From Blastococcus sp. HT6-30 (GTDB taxonomy: Bacteria > Actinomycetota > Actinomycetes > Mycobacteriales > Geodermatophilaceae), in NCBI RefSeq assembly GCF_039729015.1, contig NZ_CP155792.1:950001-1014000 (forward strand): DNA of 64,000 nt, written 5' to 3'. The notes under the pieces were generated by a model. It saw only the letters and a program-made list of their open reading frames with translations, ran no database searches and was not told the DNA's origin. Position 1 is the stretch's first letter; each line of letters opens with the position of its first letter. This document shows, in pieces, positions 1 to 8,310 of the stretch. The translations under genes were made by a program, and so were the position numbers.

Positions 1-1332
1 TTCATCGGTGAACGCGTACCCGATGACGCTGGGTCACTTCCGTTCCATCAGCCTGCCGGGCTGACGGTGCCCGAGCGCCTCGCCCTCTGTGAGCAAGTGC
101 TGCTGCGCGACCCGCCCGCCCAGCAGTGCACGGTCTGGAGCGCCTTCTCTATGGCGGATATGAACGAGGGGATGGTGTGGTCTGCGGGGCCATTGACCTT
201 CTTCAACGCTTGGTGGGCAGTGCCCAATGCCACCAGGGAGGACGGCTTCGACTTCGAGCACCGAGCCGAGCTTGCCGAGGTTAACTTCAGGCTGCCGGAG
301 TACGAGGCGCCCCACCTGCAGCTCTGGCTGGTCCGGCTGGACATGGGCCACCGAAAGCCGCGCGGTGCCCTCGAACAGGGCGCTGCCGAAATCAGGAACT
401 TCGTCGACATCGCAGCGGTGCGCGGCGGTGGACCGCGGTGGCGGCCGTATGGGTGGGACGCGCTGGTCATCGACGGCACTGAACGGGCGAATCGCTACTT
501 CAACCCGGATACCTCTGCGACCAAAGGGCTGGGGGACGAATATCGGCTCGATTTCACGGCTCGTGAGCTAACAAATCGGGGCCCAGCGCTGGCCGCTGCG
601 GTCACGGGCAATGGCCTGCCGGCCACCTTGAGCGAGGCACTCGCCAGTCTGCTCGAAGCAGATACGGCACAGGAGCGGAGCGCCGTCGTGCTGTATGAAC
701 GAACGGTCGAGCTCATCGGGGCGTACGGCGGCTATGGCGATACAAGTGACCTGGAAGGGCAATTGCTCAACGGGTGGCCGGATGACCAAGTCCGACAGGA
801 AATTTTCGCGGCAGCAACCGGCGCGCTGCACAGTGAGAAAATCTACCGAGACCGCGACGCCTATATCGAGCTGACCAATCATATTATGCCAAGCATTCGC
901 GGTAGTCATACCGGGTTCAATATGTACTTCGACCGCATCCCGTCGCGCCGGGAGCAGCTACTTGCCGCGGCGACCAGTCCGGCTGACCGCGCCTGGCTGG
1001 CCGGGCGGCTTGACTTGCTGACACACGCGACCGCATACCTGCAGCGCCGACGCGGGTACGCCGAGCAGCTGGAACTGCTGCGCGAGCGCCATCGGCGCAT
1101 CCGTAATGCCGTGGTGCACGGCAATCCGGTGCATGAACGCATACTGGCGTCCGCCCGACCACTCGGCCACTATTTGGCGCATCTGGCCTTTAGTGCTGCC
1201 GTCGATAGCTTCGCCGCAGGGACTGAGCTGCGGGACCGTCTGGCGGAGCATGATCGACGTCTGCAGGCGTTGCAGGAGCACCTGGCTCAGGGGAAGGCGC
1301 CAGTCGACTTCTGGTCGTCAACGGGCGAGTAG
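1..1332 (+). CDS. HEPN-domain protein, 5'-truncated by window edge
   Basis: The frame is open from base 1, so the gene probably starts upstream; the first in-frame start (GTG at 67) has no ribosome binding site. The last 120 residues are helical and contain RNAVVH, the R-x4-H motif of HEPN domains, which are usually RNases or dimerisation modules in defence and toxin proteins. The N-terminal 200 residues match nothing I know; the layout (unknown N-terminal half, C-terminal HEPN) resembles ApeA-like proteins. Base composition is visibly more AT-rich than the neighbours (around 850-920), which suggests recent transfer. No partner gene is visible inside the window. HEPN call likely; function inferred. 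Confidence 0.6.
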   Translation, partial: FIGERVPDDAGSLPFHQPAGLTVPERLALCEQVLLRDPPAQQCTVWSAFSMADMNEGMVWSAGPLTFFNAWWAVPNATREDGFDFEHRAELAEVNFRLPEYEAPHLQLWLVRLDMGHRKPRGALEQGAAEIRNFVDIAAVRGGGPRWRPYGWDALVIDGTERANRYFNPDTSATKGLGDEYRLDFTARELTNRGPALAAAVTGNGLPATLSEALASLLEADTAQERSAVVLYERTVELIGAYGGYGDTSDLEGQLLNGWPDDQVRQEIFAAATGALHSEKIYRDRDAYIELTNHIMPSIRGSHTGFNMYFDRIPSRREQLLAAATSPADRAWLAGRLDLLTHATAYLQRRRGYAEQLELLRERHRRIRNAVVHGNPVHERILASARPLGHYLAHLAFSAAVDSFAAGTELRDRLAEHDRRLQALQEHLAQGKAPVDFWSSTGE

Positions 1333-1402
1333 TCAAACTGCATGTCGCGGCGTGGCCGTGGCGGAAGACCGCTATATGGATCTCCGGAAGACCGGGCGCG
1401 AC

Positions 1403-1666
1403 TCCGGCTCGTAGGCCGTATGGGATCGGGCCGCGCCACTTACCTTGAGTTTTGGCCTGCTGATGGGCCCGGCTGACGCGCTCGCCGGTGCGTTCGCTCT
1501 CGGCTCGGCTCACGGCCCCGAGCATTCTGGCGACAAGCCGGCCGTGGCTGGTAGAGACGTCCCAGGCGCCAGCTTTGACGGTTCCAACGGTCACGCTGTG
1601 CCGCTCGATGAGCTCCAGGAAGTCTTCGAGTTCCCTCGGGGAGCGCGCCCCGTTGCCCATGGCCTT
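1403..1666 (-). pseudogene. Serine recombinase fragment
   Basis: A minus-strand stretch of about 88 codons matches the middle of a serine resolvase/invertase: a segment like RELEDFLELIERH, then STSHGRLVARMLGAVSRAES, then SRAHQQAKTQGKWRGPIPYG. These correspond to the end of the catalytic domain and the long helix E. The N-terminal catalytic serine region and the whole DNA-binding part are missing, and flanking sequence in the same frame is unrelated. It is a decayed remnant of a mobile element next to an orphan tRNA end. Confidence 0.7.
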
Positions 1667-1957
1667 CTCCCTACGTAGTGAGGCGGTCACGGTACCCACG
1701 GGATCCGCATCCGGGCCCCCCTCCGCTTGAAGACCCCTTCCGCCACATCCTGTATCGGGGCTACCGCCCGCTCCGCAGGCCAAGCGCAACCATGCGGAGG
1801 AGGCTCCGGGTGGTGGCAGTTCTGGTTGCAGTCGCGGTGAATTCGTGGCCATTCACCAAGGTCCGCACTCGTCTCGGACCAGCGTGAATCTCCTGCTCAG
1901 GGGCCCGCTGTGCACTTCGGCGGACGCCCGCGAACGCGATCAGGTCGGCCTGGCAGT

Positions 1958-1991
1958 GTGGGGGTCAGGGGTTCGAGTCCCCTCAGCTCCA
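1958..1991 (+). other. Orphan tRNA 3' end (probable attachment-site scar)
   Basis: The sequence holds a perfect T-arm (AGGGG, loop TTCGAGT, CCCCT at 1967-1983), the 3' acceptor strand CAGCTCC (1984-1990) and a discriminator A. No matching 5' acceptor strand (GGAGCTG or GGGGCTG), D-arm or anticodon arm precedes it, so this is not a gene. Integrases of mobile elements often recombine in tRNA 3' ends and leave such a duplicated end at the far border. The acceptor end would suit an alanine tRNA, but that is a guess. Confidence 0.7.
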
Positions 1992-1996
1992 CTGGG

Positions 1997-2027
1997 GCCG
2001 ACCGCGTGCGAAACGCACGCGGTCGGC
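1997..2027 (+). terminator. Hairpin following the tRNA scar
   Basis: A perfect 14-bp stem (GCCGACCGCGTGCG and its complement) with a 3-nt AAA loop lies 5 nt after the tRNA 3' end. It looks like the original tRNA terminator kept with the scar. No T-run follows, as is usual in high-GC actinobacteria. Confidence 0.65.
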
Positions 2028-2047
2028 ACTACGAATGACCCACGGAT

Positions 2048-2081
2048 AGTACAGCCAGGCTCGAAGGAGCCTGGCCGTACT
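2048..2081. terminator. Second hairpin after the tRNA scar
   Basis: Stem AGTAC + GCCAGGCT pairs with AGCCTGGC + GTACT around a 6-nt loop, with one A/C mismatch. It is probably a terminator and lies directly after the tRNA-associated hairpin. Confidence 0.4.
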
Positions 2082-2178
2082 TCGTATGGGAGCACCCACT
2101 CTCACTCCGTCGAGCGTCTCTTCAGCCCTGGCGGCCCGTGCCGACAGCGCCTCTGTGCGCAGGTGCAAGGTGATTGTG

Positions 2179-2222
2179 GTGAGCGAGGGTGCAACCAGCG
2201 CTGTCGCGGCACCCTCGCTCAC
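2179..2222 (-). terminator. Terminator of the Cys/His-rich gene
   Basis: A perfect 14-bp stem (GTGAGCGAGGGTGC and its complement) with a 16-nt loop begins 5 nt beyond the stop codon of the minus-strand gene at 2228-2953. Confidence 0.6.
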
Positions 2223-2227
2223 CTCGC

Positions 2228-2953
2228 CTACAGGCGCAGGTCGTCGCCGCCGGTCTTGGCAGCAAGCAGCCGGTGCCAGTCGGTGGAGGCCAGCCAGTCC
2301 TTGGTCATGAGGTGGCTGGTCCAGCGCAGCAGCTTGATGGGCGTGTCGATCCGACCGACCTGGATGTTGTACCCGTCGTAGCGGTTGGTGTAGTCGTCCA
2401 GGCCCTCCTGCCAGCGCTGGTGCTTGCCGTGGCAGCTGTGGCAGATGACGAGCCAGTGGGCGCGGGACGGCAGGTCGTTGGGGCTGTAAAAGCGAAGGCC
2501 GTGCTCCTCCTGGGCCCATCTGCGCTCCCGCGCCTCCTCGAAGGCATCCAGTTCGCGCTTGTACCGCGATAGCTCCGCGCTGGGCATCCGCAGGCCGCCG
2601 TCCTCGCCGGTGACGACCGTCTCGCAGAGCTCACACGACCATTCGATCGTCGGCTCCACCGGCTGCGGACTATCCGTGCTCGGCACAGCTGGGGACCTGC
2701 GGAGCTGGGCGGGCATCGACGGGCCTGCCGACGTGCTGTCGCAGTCGTGGCCGAGCAGCGTGTTGACCGCCCGCAGCATCCCGTCGGAGTCGAGCGGGCC
2801 GGCGAGCTTGCCAGCGTTGGCGGCGTCGGTGACCAGCTGCAGGGCGCGCTGGAGGCCGCTGCCGTTGATCTCCTTGATCGCACGGGCGAGCCGCTGCTGG
2901 TGGGTGAGCCGGCTGCTACGACGGCTCAGGTCGTGCTGGTCGTGCTGGGACAT
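2228..2953 (-). CDS. Hypothetical protein with CxxC zinc-ribbon/HNH-like core
   Basis: This 241-aa protein starts at ATG 2953 after a GAGAGG site. Residues 1-100 are polar and helical. The second half carries CELC near residue 107 and the cluster HWLVICHSCHGKH near residue 170. Paired CxxC knuckles framing a His-rich core resemble zinc-binding HNH-like or treble-clef folds, but I cannot point to a complete H-N-H triad. The gene stands alone, divergent from the Avs-like gene, with its own terminator. Function unknown; a nucleic-acid-binding or nuclease role is only a suggestion from the fold-like pattern and island context. Confidence 0.55.
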   Translation of the reverse strand: MSQHDQHDLSRRSSRLTHQQRLARAIKEINGSGLQRALQLVTDAANAGKLAGPLDSDGMLRAVNTLLGHDCDSTSAGPSMPAQLRRSPAVPSTDSPQPVEPTIEWSCELCETVVTGEDGGLRMPSAELSRYKRELDAFEEARERRWAQEEHGLRFYSPNDLPSRAHWLVICHSCHGKHQRWQEGLDDYTNRYDGYNIQVGRIDTPIKLLRWTSHLMTKDWLASTDWHRLLAAKTGGDDLRL

Positions 2954-3240
2954 GGGTGTGGCCTCTCGGTCCGCCTGCTCGCGCCGTCGAGCGTCCCCGC
3001 CTACGCCACGGCTGCGAGCCGGGACGAAAGGATGAAGGTCTACGCATGCTGAGTGCTCTCGTGCTCGGCAGCCGCCGGGTTCGTCGCTGCGGGCGGGGCG
3101 TCAGCGACCGGCGTCCACGAGACGCCGTCGAGACAGAATGACATCGACGCCGCGTGGATGCAAGGCGCTTGCAGCGCCGTGTGGCCGTGGAGCACCGCGT
3201 GCTCGTCGTGGCGCGTTGGCTCTGGTTCCCCCTGACCGCC
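2954..3240. other. Intergenic region upstream of the zinc-ribbon remnant
   Basis: I see no supportable gene here. It must hold the promoter of the minus-strand gene ending at 2228. No clear -35/-10 pair stands out. Confidence 0.3.
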
Positions 3241-3396
3241 ATGAAGTCCGGGTGCCCGGCGTGCCGGGGCTTCCAGGTGTCGGTGACCAACAGCCTGATG
3301 AACCACCCCGAGCTGGCCGGGCAGTTCGACCGGGAGGCCAACGGCGGGATCACGGCCGACCAGGTGGTCGCCGGCACCAGCCGCAAGCTGTGGTCG
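3241..3396 (+). pseudogene. Remnant of a treble-clef zinc-ribbon protein
   Basis: In the frame of the following ATPase but well upstream of its likely start, the translation runs CPACRG, NSLMNHPELAGQFD, NGGITADQVVAGTSRKLW. This is the repeat pattern of treble-clef zinc-ribbon proteins (PELxxxWD, N...TPxxV..GS..KxWWxC), which are often found beside defence and Vsr-like endonuclease genes. After SRKLW the pattern collapses and the second Cys pair is missing. I read it as a decayed gene piece rather than an N-terminal domain of the ATPase. Confidence 0.45.
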
Positions 3397-3543
3397 GACG
3401 CCTACCGGCGCCACGGCGCCGACATTGCCGACCTCGCGCGGTCCCCTGGACACGTACGGGCCCATCGGGGGACGACCTGGACGAGGACCGGGCGTCGCAT
3501 AGCAGGATCATGCGGACTCCCATCCCTTCGTCGAAGGACGCCC

Positions 3544-6500
3544 GTGCAGCACCCCCTTCCGAGGATCGACTTCGATCGCATCCGTGAGCACGAGGGCAGC
3601 CAGCACCGGGCGTGGGAAGAACTCACGTACCTCCTCGTGCCGGACATCGAGCGCCTGCCCCTCCACACCCGGCTGGAGAGGCGCGCTGCACCTGACGGCG
3701 GTATCGAGTTCTCCTGTCCGGCGCCGCCCGGCCGGGGTGACGGCACCTGGGCGTGGCAGGCGAAGTACCTGGACGAGCTGGACGACTCCGCTCTCCAGCA
3801 GATGCGCCGGAGCTTCTTCGACGCCTTGGACAACACCCCCACTCTCACCCGGTACGCCTTCCTCCTGCCGATCGACCGGAGCGCCGCGGTGGTGCCCAAC
3901 CGAATCAGCGCCCTGGAGAAGTGGAACCGCGCCGCGAAGCGGTGGCGCGACGAGGCCGCGACCCGTGGCCGCACGATCGAGATCGTCTACCTCGGACACA
4001 GCGACGTGCTGGCGGCGCTGCAGCTCGACCGACACGCGGGCGCCGTCCGCTACTTCTTCGACGAGACCCTGTTCACGGTCGACTTCTTCCGCCACCAGGT
4101 CGAGCGGGAGATCGCCAACCTTGGTGAGCGGTACGACCCCGAGGTCCACGTCGACGTCGACCTCGGCGACTACCTGGAGGCGGTGGCTCGCACACCGGCG
4201 TTCGCCGCCCGAATCGTCGAGGCGGTCGAGGAGGCCGCGACGGCGGCCCGCCGGCTGGTCGACGCAGGGGCTGCCGCTGACGAGCGCGAGAACGGCGTCG
4301 ACCAGGCAACAGCGACGGCCACCGCGCTCGCGCAGACCCTGCGGGCATGCTCCCCACGGCTGACCGAGCCCGATGGCACCGTCGTCGCCGATCTGGTCGC
4401 CGGTCTCGACGAGATGTCCGGTGGACTCGACGCGCTCGACAAGACGACCGAGGCGGAGCTCACCGCTCTCCCGACGCCTCCGGCGCGGCGCCCCGCCGCC
4501 CGCCAGGGGCGGGGCGCCCGGTCGACGGCACATGCCGACGACCCGGACGCCGAGACTCGGCGGCGCCTGTACGAGCTCCGGGCACGCCTTGCCCGAGCCC
4601 AGGGCGCCGTCGTCCACGCGCGGACTCTGCTGACCTCCGATGCGGCTCGGGCCGCGGCAGAGGTTGCGTTGCTCTTCACCGGTCCCGCCGGCTGCGGTAA
4701 GAGCCACCTGGTCGCCGACGGCGCCCGCCGACGGGTGGACCGCGGACGTCCCACCCTGCTGCTGCTGGGTCAGCATCTGGTAGCCGGGAATGTCTGGCCC
4801 CAGCTGGTCGGCCAGCTCGACCTCGCCCTCAGCGGACGCGACCTGCTCGCCACGCTCAGCGTCGCCGCACGGGTGCGTGGAGAGGGCCGCGCACTGCTGA
4901 TCGTCGACGCGATCAACGAGGGCGCCGGCGCGGACCTGTGGCGGGACCAGTTGGCTGGATTCCTCGCCGACTGCGCCGCCTATCCGTGGGTGGCGGTGGT
5001 GCTCACCGTCCGCGACACCTACCGCCGTGAAGTCCTTCCGCCTGCGGAGTTGAGGGTCACCGAGGTGATCCACCGCGGATTGGCCGGCCACGAGGAGGAG
5101 GCACTGCACCGGTACGCCGCCCACTACGGGCTGCGCCTGCCGGACTTCCCACCCATGCTGCCCGAGCTGACCAACCCGCTGTTCCTCCGCAGCCTGTGCC
5201 GGTCGGTCCGCGCCCGCGGGCACGATGCCATCCCGCGGGAAGCTGTCAGTCTCAGCTGGGTCTTCGACGGGTTGCTGACGGCGGCCAACGAGGCGGTGTC
5301 CCGGTCGCAGCGACTCGACCGAGACGTCAGCGATCACATCGTGCAGCGCGCGGTCACGGCGCTCGCCGAGGTACTTCTCGTGGCAGACGACGAGCACCTG
5401 CCGTATGAGACGGCTCGGAATCTCTGCCAGACCATCCATCCTGAGCCCCGGGCCAGCCGCTCGCTGCTCAACGCGATGGTGGCCGAGGGCCTCCTGCTGC
5501 GGGAACGAGTCAGCCACGGAGCTCAGGCTGAGCCGTCCGATCGGATCCGCTTCACCTACCAGCGCATGGCCGACCACGTCCGGGCCGAAGCCCTGCTCGC
5601 GCGGCATCCCGACGACGTCGATCTGCGCGCCGCCGTGCTGGACCTCTGCGCGGGCGGGGTCCCGTGGCGCCGTCGAGGGCTGCTGGAAGCGCTCGTGTTG
5701 CTCACCGGGGAGCGACGCGATGTCGAACTGGCGGTGTTGCTGGAGCTGGACCCGTCCCGCGACGCGGGTACGGATGACCAGCAGCGCCTGTCCGGTCTCC
5801 TTGCCGACGCCTTCTTCGCCACCCTCGTGTGGCGCGACCCGACCACGCTCGACGACGCCGCCCTCGAGCTGCTGCAGGGATACCTCGACGCCCGCGCCAT
5901 CGACCCCACCCAGTGGCTGACCCTGTTGCTGACGGTCGCCTGCGTGCCCGGCCATCCGCTCAACGTGCACCGACTCGACAGGGCCCTGCGGGGCATGCGC
6001 CTCGCCGAGCGGGACCTGCATTGGTCCCGCGACGTCTTGTTCATCGCCGACGAGGAAGGCAACCCCGTCTCCCGCACGATCGACTGGGCGTGGTCGTCCC
6101 CCTCGACGGTGGGGGCCGACGTCGTCGAGCTCACCGCCACGCTCTTGTCCTGGCTGCTGACCAGCCCCAACCGGCGCATCAGGGACACCGCCACGAAGGC
6201 GCTGCTGCACGTGACCAGTGGTCACCCGACGGTGCTGACCCGGCTGATCCGCGGCCTCGACGGCGTAGACGACCCGTACGTCGTCGAGCGCGTGGTCGCT
6301 GTCGCCTGCGGTCATGCCGTGCGCCAGTCCCACGACCGGCTCGACACCGGGGCCCGGGGCGAACTACTGGAGCTCGGGCGCGCCGTCTTCGACATCGTCT
6401 TCGGCGCCGCCGTGCCGACCCACCTGCTGCTGCGGCACTACGCCCGGACCGCCGTCGAAGTCATCGACGCGATGCTGCGCGGCCACGGCGAGACCCTCGA

Positions 6501-8244
6501 CCGGGACCTCAAGGCGGCGCGGCCTCCGTACTCCAGTCCGTGGCCGCTCGTCGCTCCGTCACAACGTGCACTGGCCACCGCATACGAGCGCCGGCCGAGC
6601 CGGTACCTGACCGCCGTGAGCGAGTTCGGCATGGACTTCGAGGAGAAGGCGATCCGGCACCTGGTGGACGACTTCGTCCTGCCGGGCCAGAGTCGCTTGC
6701 GGGCCGCGCGGAGCGCCGGACTGACCCGTCGCCGCAAGCGCACGTTGGAGCAGCTCAACCCCGTGCTGAGGCAGCACGCGGATCTGGCGCGCCGGGTCGA
6801 GGCGGCGCTGGGCGAGGCCGACGCGCGGCGGCGGTTTCGCGGCTGGCAGGAGCTCATCCCGCTGGCCCCCGCGGAACTGCGGCCCCAGCTCGAGGAACTG
6901 GAGCGCCTGGCGCGGCAGGCGGCCAACGCCCGGGACCAACCGGTGCGGCCCGATGCCAACCTCGTCGGCCGCTGGATCGCTCGTCGTGTGCTGGAGCTGG
7001 GCTGGAACCGGCAGGAGTTCGGCACGATCGACCGGAACCTCGCCCAGGTCGGCAGCAGGCGTGCCGCGGAGGTCGAGCGGTACGCCGAGAAGTACGCGTG
7101 GATCGCTCTCTTCGAGGTCGCCGGTCACCTCGCCGACCACTGCACGGTGCAGCAGTTCTGGTCTGACGCCCCTGTTGCGTACGACGGCCCCTGGCAGCTC
7201 GGGTACGTCGAGGACCTAGACCCCACCACCACCTTGCGGGGGGATCAGCCGCCGGAGGACAGCGCGGCCGGTCGCCTGCGCGCGCAGCAACTCAGCACGG
7301 TCCGGCGCGATGCCTGGTGGCTCGCCGGAGACCGCCACGAACTGCACGTGGGGGGAGCGGACGAGGACTGGCTCCGCGACACCACTGACATGCCGGACCC
7401 CATGGCGCTGGCAACGGTCACCGACGGCCAGGGCGATGCCTGGACCGTGCTCGAGTTCGCGAACACCTGGCGGGTACCGGTGCGGCCGGGGGCGGCGGGA
7501 TCCTCGTGGCAGCAGGACCGCAGGCAGCTGCCCGTCCACTTGAAGTCGATGATGGTGCCTGCGGCCCAGATCGACCTCGTGCTGGGCTGGGCGGCGCGGC
7601 AGCGATGGGACCACGTCCGGGAACCGGAGGCGGTTCATCCGCACGCGCCCTTCCTGAAGGGCTATCCCGACTTCGAGCGGTGGCCGCGTCTGCTGCAGCA
7701 GGTCTTCGACGAGTACGGCACGCCTGGCGGCTGGACGACGCTGGACGTCGGGGGGCCGACGGTCGAGGTCGCGCCAGCCACGGCGTCCTGCGCCAACCGG
7801 GCGGACAAGGACTTCTCCAACCGGGACTACGGAGCCGTGCTCCTACCGGCGCCCCAACTGTGCACGGCGCTGCGGGCGGGATGGTGCGCGACGCACGGTG
7901 CCGACGCGGATCGACTGCGTCTCGGCGCCTACGAGGCCGAGCACGCGTGGTGCGCCGATGGGCAGGTCGTGGCCTTCGCCTCCGATTCGCCCAGCTTCAG
8001 AGGCACGGCGGGCATCTTCGTCCGGCAGGGCGCGCTGCAGGCTGCGCTGGCCGCCATGGACGCCGCGCTGGTGACAACCATCTACGCCGAGAAGATCTTC
8101 TGGCGCGGCCACGACCCGAGCCATGATCGCGGGGAGCTGCACGCCGTTCTTGCGCACACGTCGATGGGACCGCGGGTGGTCTCCGTCGCCCGGGTGGCCC
8201 AGCTGTGGCGTGACCACGAACGGGTCGAGGAGCCGATCGGGTAG
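3544..8244 (+). CDS. Avs-like STAND ATPase with nuclease-like N-terminus
   Basis: I start the 1566-aa protein at GTG 3544, six bases after GAAGGA; the frame is open further upstream but that part holds a zinc-ribbon remnant. Residues 50-75 contain DGGIEF and WAWQAKY, compatible with the D...QxK core of a PD-(D/E)XK nuclease. A STAND-type NTPase follows: Walker A GPAGCGKS (about 380-387), Walker B ALLIVDAINEG (about 450-460), then LTVRDTYRR. The remaining 1000 residues are helical repeats without a named motif, the usual place for target sensing. This order (effector, STAND ATPase, long sensor) is that of antiviral Avs proteins. The gene is monocistronic and has a strong terminator. Avs-like is supported; subtype and phage ligand are not visible. 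Confidence 0.7.
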   Translation: MQHPLPRIDFDRIREHEGSQHRAWEELTYLLVPDIERLPLHTRLERRAAPDGGIEFSCPAPPGRGDGTWAWQAKYLDELDDSALQQMRRSFFDALDNTPTLTRYAFLLPIDRSAAVVPNRISALEKWNRAAKRWRDEAATRGRTIEIVYLGHSDVLAALQLDRHAGAVRYFFDETLFTVDFFRHQVEREIANLGERYDPEVHVDVDLGDYLEAVARTPAFAARIVEAVEEAATAARRLVDAGAAADERENGVDQATATATALAQTLRACSPRLTEPDGTVVADLVAGLDEMSGGLDALDKTTEAELTALPTPPARRPAARQGRGARSTAHADDPDAETRRRLYELRARLARAQGAVVHARTLLTSDAARAAAEVALLFTGPAGCGKSHLVADGARRRVDRGRPTLLLLGQHLVAGNVWPQLVGQLDLALSGRDLLATLSVAARVRGEGRALLIVDAINEGAGADLWRDQLAGFLADCAAYPWVAVVLTVRDTYRREVLPPAELRVTEVIHRGLAGHEEEALHRYAAHYGLRLPDFPPMLPELTNPLFLRSLCRSVRARGHDAIPREAVSLSWVFDGLLTAANEAVSRSQRLDRDVSDHIVQRAVTALAEVLLVADDEHLPYETARNLCQTIHPEPRASRSLLNAMVAEGLLLRERVSHGAQAEPSDRIRFTYQRMADHVRAEALLARHPDDVDLRAAVLDLCAGGVPWRRRGLLEALVLLTGERRDVELAVLLELDPSRDAGTDDQQRLSGLLADAFFATLVWRDPTTLDDAALELLQGYLDARAIDPTQWLTLLLTVACVPGHPLNVHRLDRALRGMRLAERDLHWSRDVLFIADEEGNPVSRTIDWAWSSPSTVGADVVELTATLLSWLLTSPNRRIRDTATKALLHVTSGHPTVLTRLIRGLDGVDDPYVVERVVAVACGHAVRQSHDRLDTGARGELLELGRAVFDIVFGAAVPTHLLLRHYARTAVEVIDAMLRGHGETLDRDLKAARPPYSSPWPLVAPSQRALATAYERRPSRYLTAVSEFGMDFEEKAIRHLVDDFVLPGQSRLRAARSAGLTRRRKRTLEQLNPVLRQHADLARRVEAALGEADARRRFRGWQELIPLAPAELRPQLEELERLARQAANARDQPVRPDANLVGRWIARRVLELGWNRQEFGTIDRNLAQVGSRRAAEVERYAEKYAWIALFEVAGHLADHCTVQQFWSDAPVAYDGPWQLGYVEDLDPTTTLRGDQPPEDSAAGRLRAQQLSTVRRDAWWLAGDRHELHVGGADEDWLRDTTDMPDPMALATVTDGQGDAWTVLEFANTWRVPVRPGAAGSSWQQDRRQLPVHLKSMMVPAAQIDLVLGWAARQRWDHVREPEAVHPHAPFLKGYPDFERWPRLLQQVFDEYGTPGGWTTLDVGGPTVEVAPATASCANRADKDFSNRDYGAVLLPAPQLCTALRAGWCATHGADADRLRLGAYEAEHAWCADGQVVAFASDSPSFRGTAGIFVRQGALQAALAAMDAALVTTIYAEKIFWRGHDPSHDRGELHAVLAHTSMGPRVVSVARVAQLWRDHERVEEPIG

Positions 8245-8274
8245 GGCCTGCGCCGCGGTGCGCATGCACGCGAG

Positions 8275-8308
8275 CGTGGGGGGAGGAGCTGTCGCTCCTC
8301 CCCCCACG
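8275..8308. terminator. Bidirectional terminator
   Basis: A perfect 15-bp stem (CGTGGGGGGAGGAGC and its complement) with a TGTC loop lies between the convergent Avs-like gene and the minus-strand gene ending at 8311. Confidence 0.8.
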
Positions 8309-8310
8309 TT

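Noticed and set aside
1958-1991. Complete tRNA gene
   Set aside because: Only the T-arm and 3' acceptor strand are present; no 5' strand, D-arm or anticodon arm precedes it.
3508-6333. 941-aa minus-strand open frame opposite the Avs-like gene
   Set aside because: Composition and position mark it as the antisense shadow of a plus-strand gene with clear motifs.
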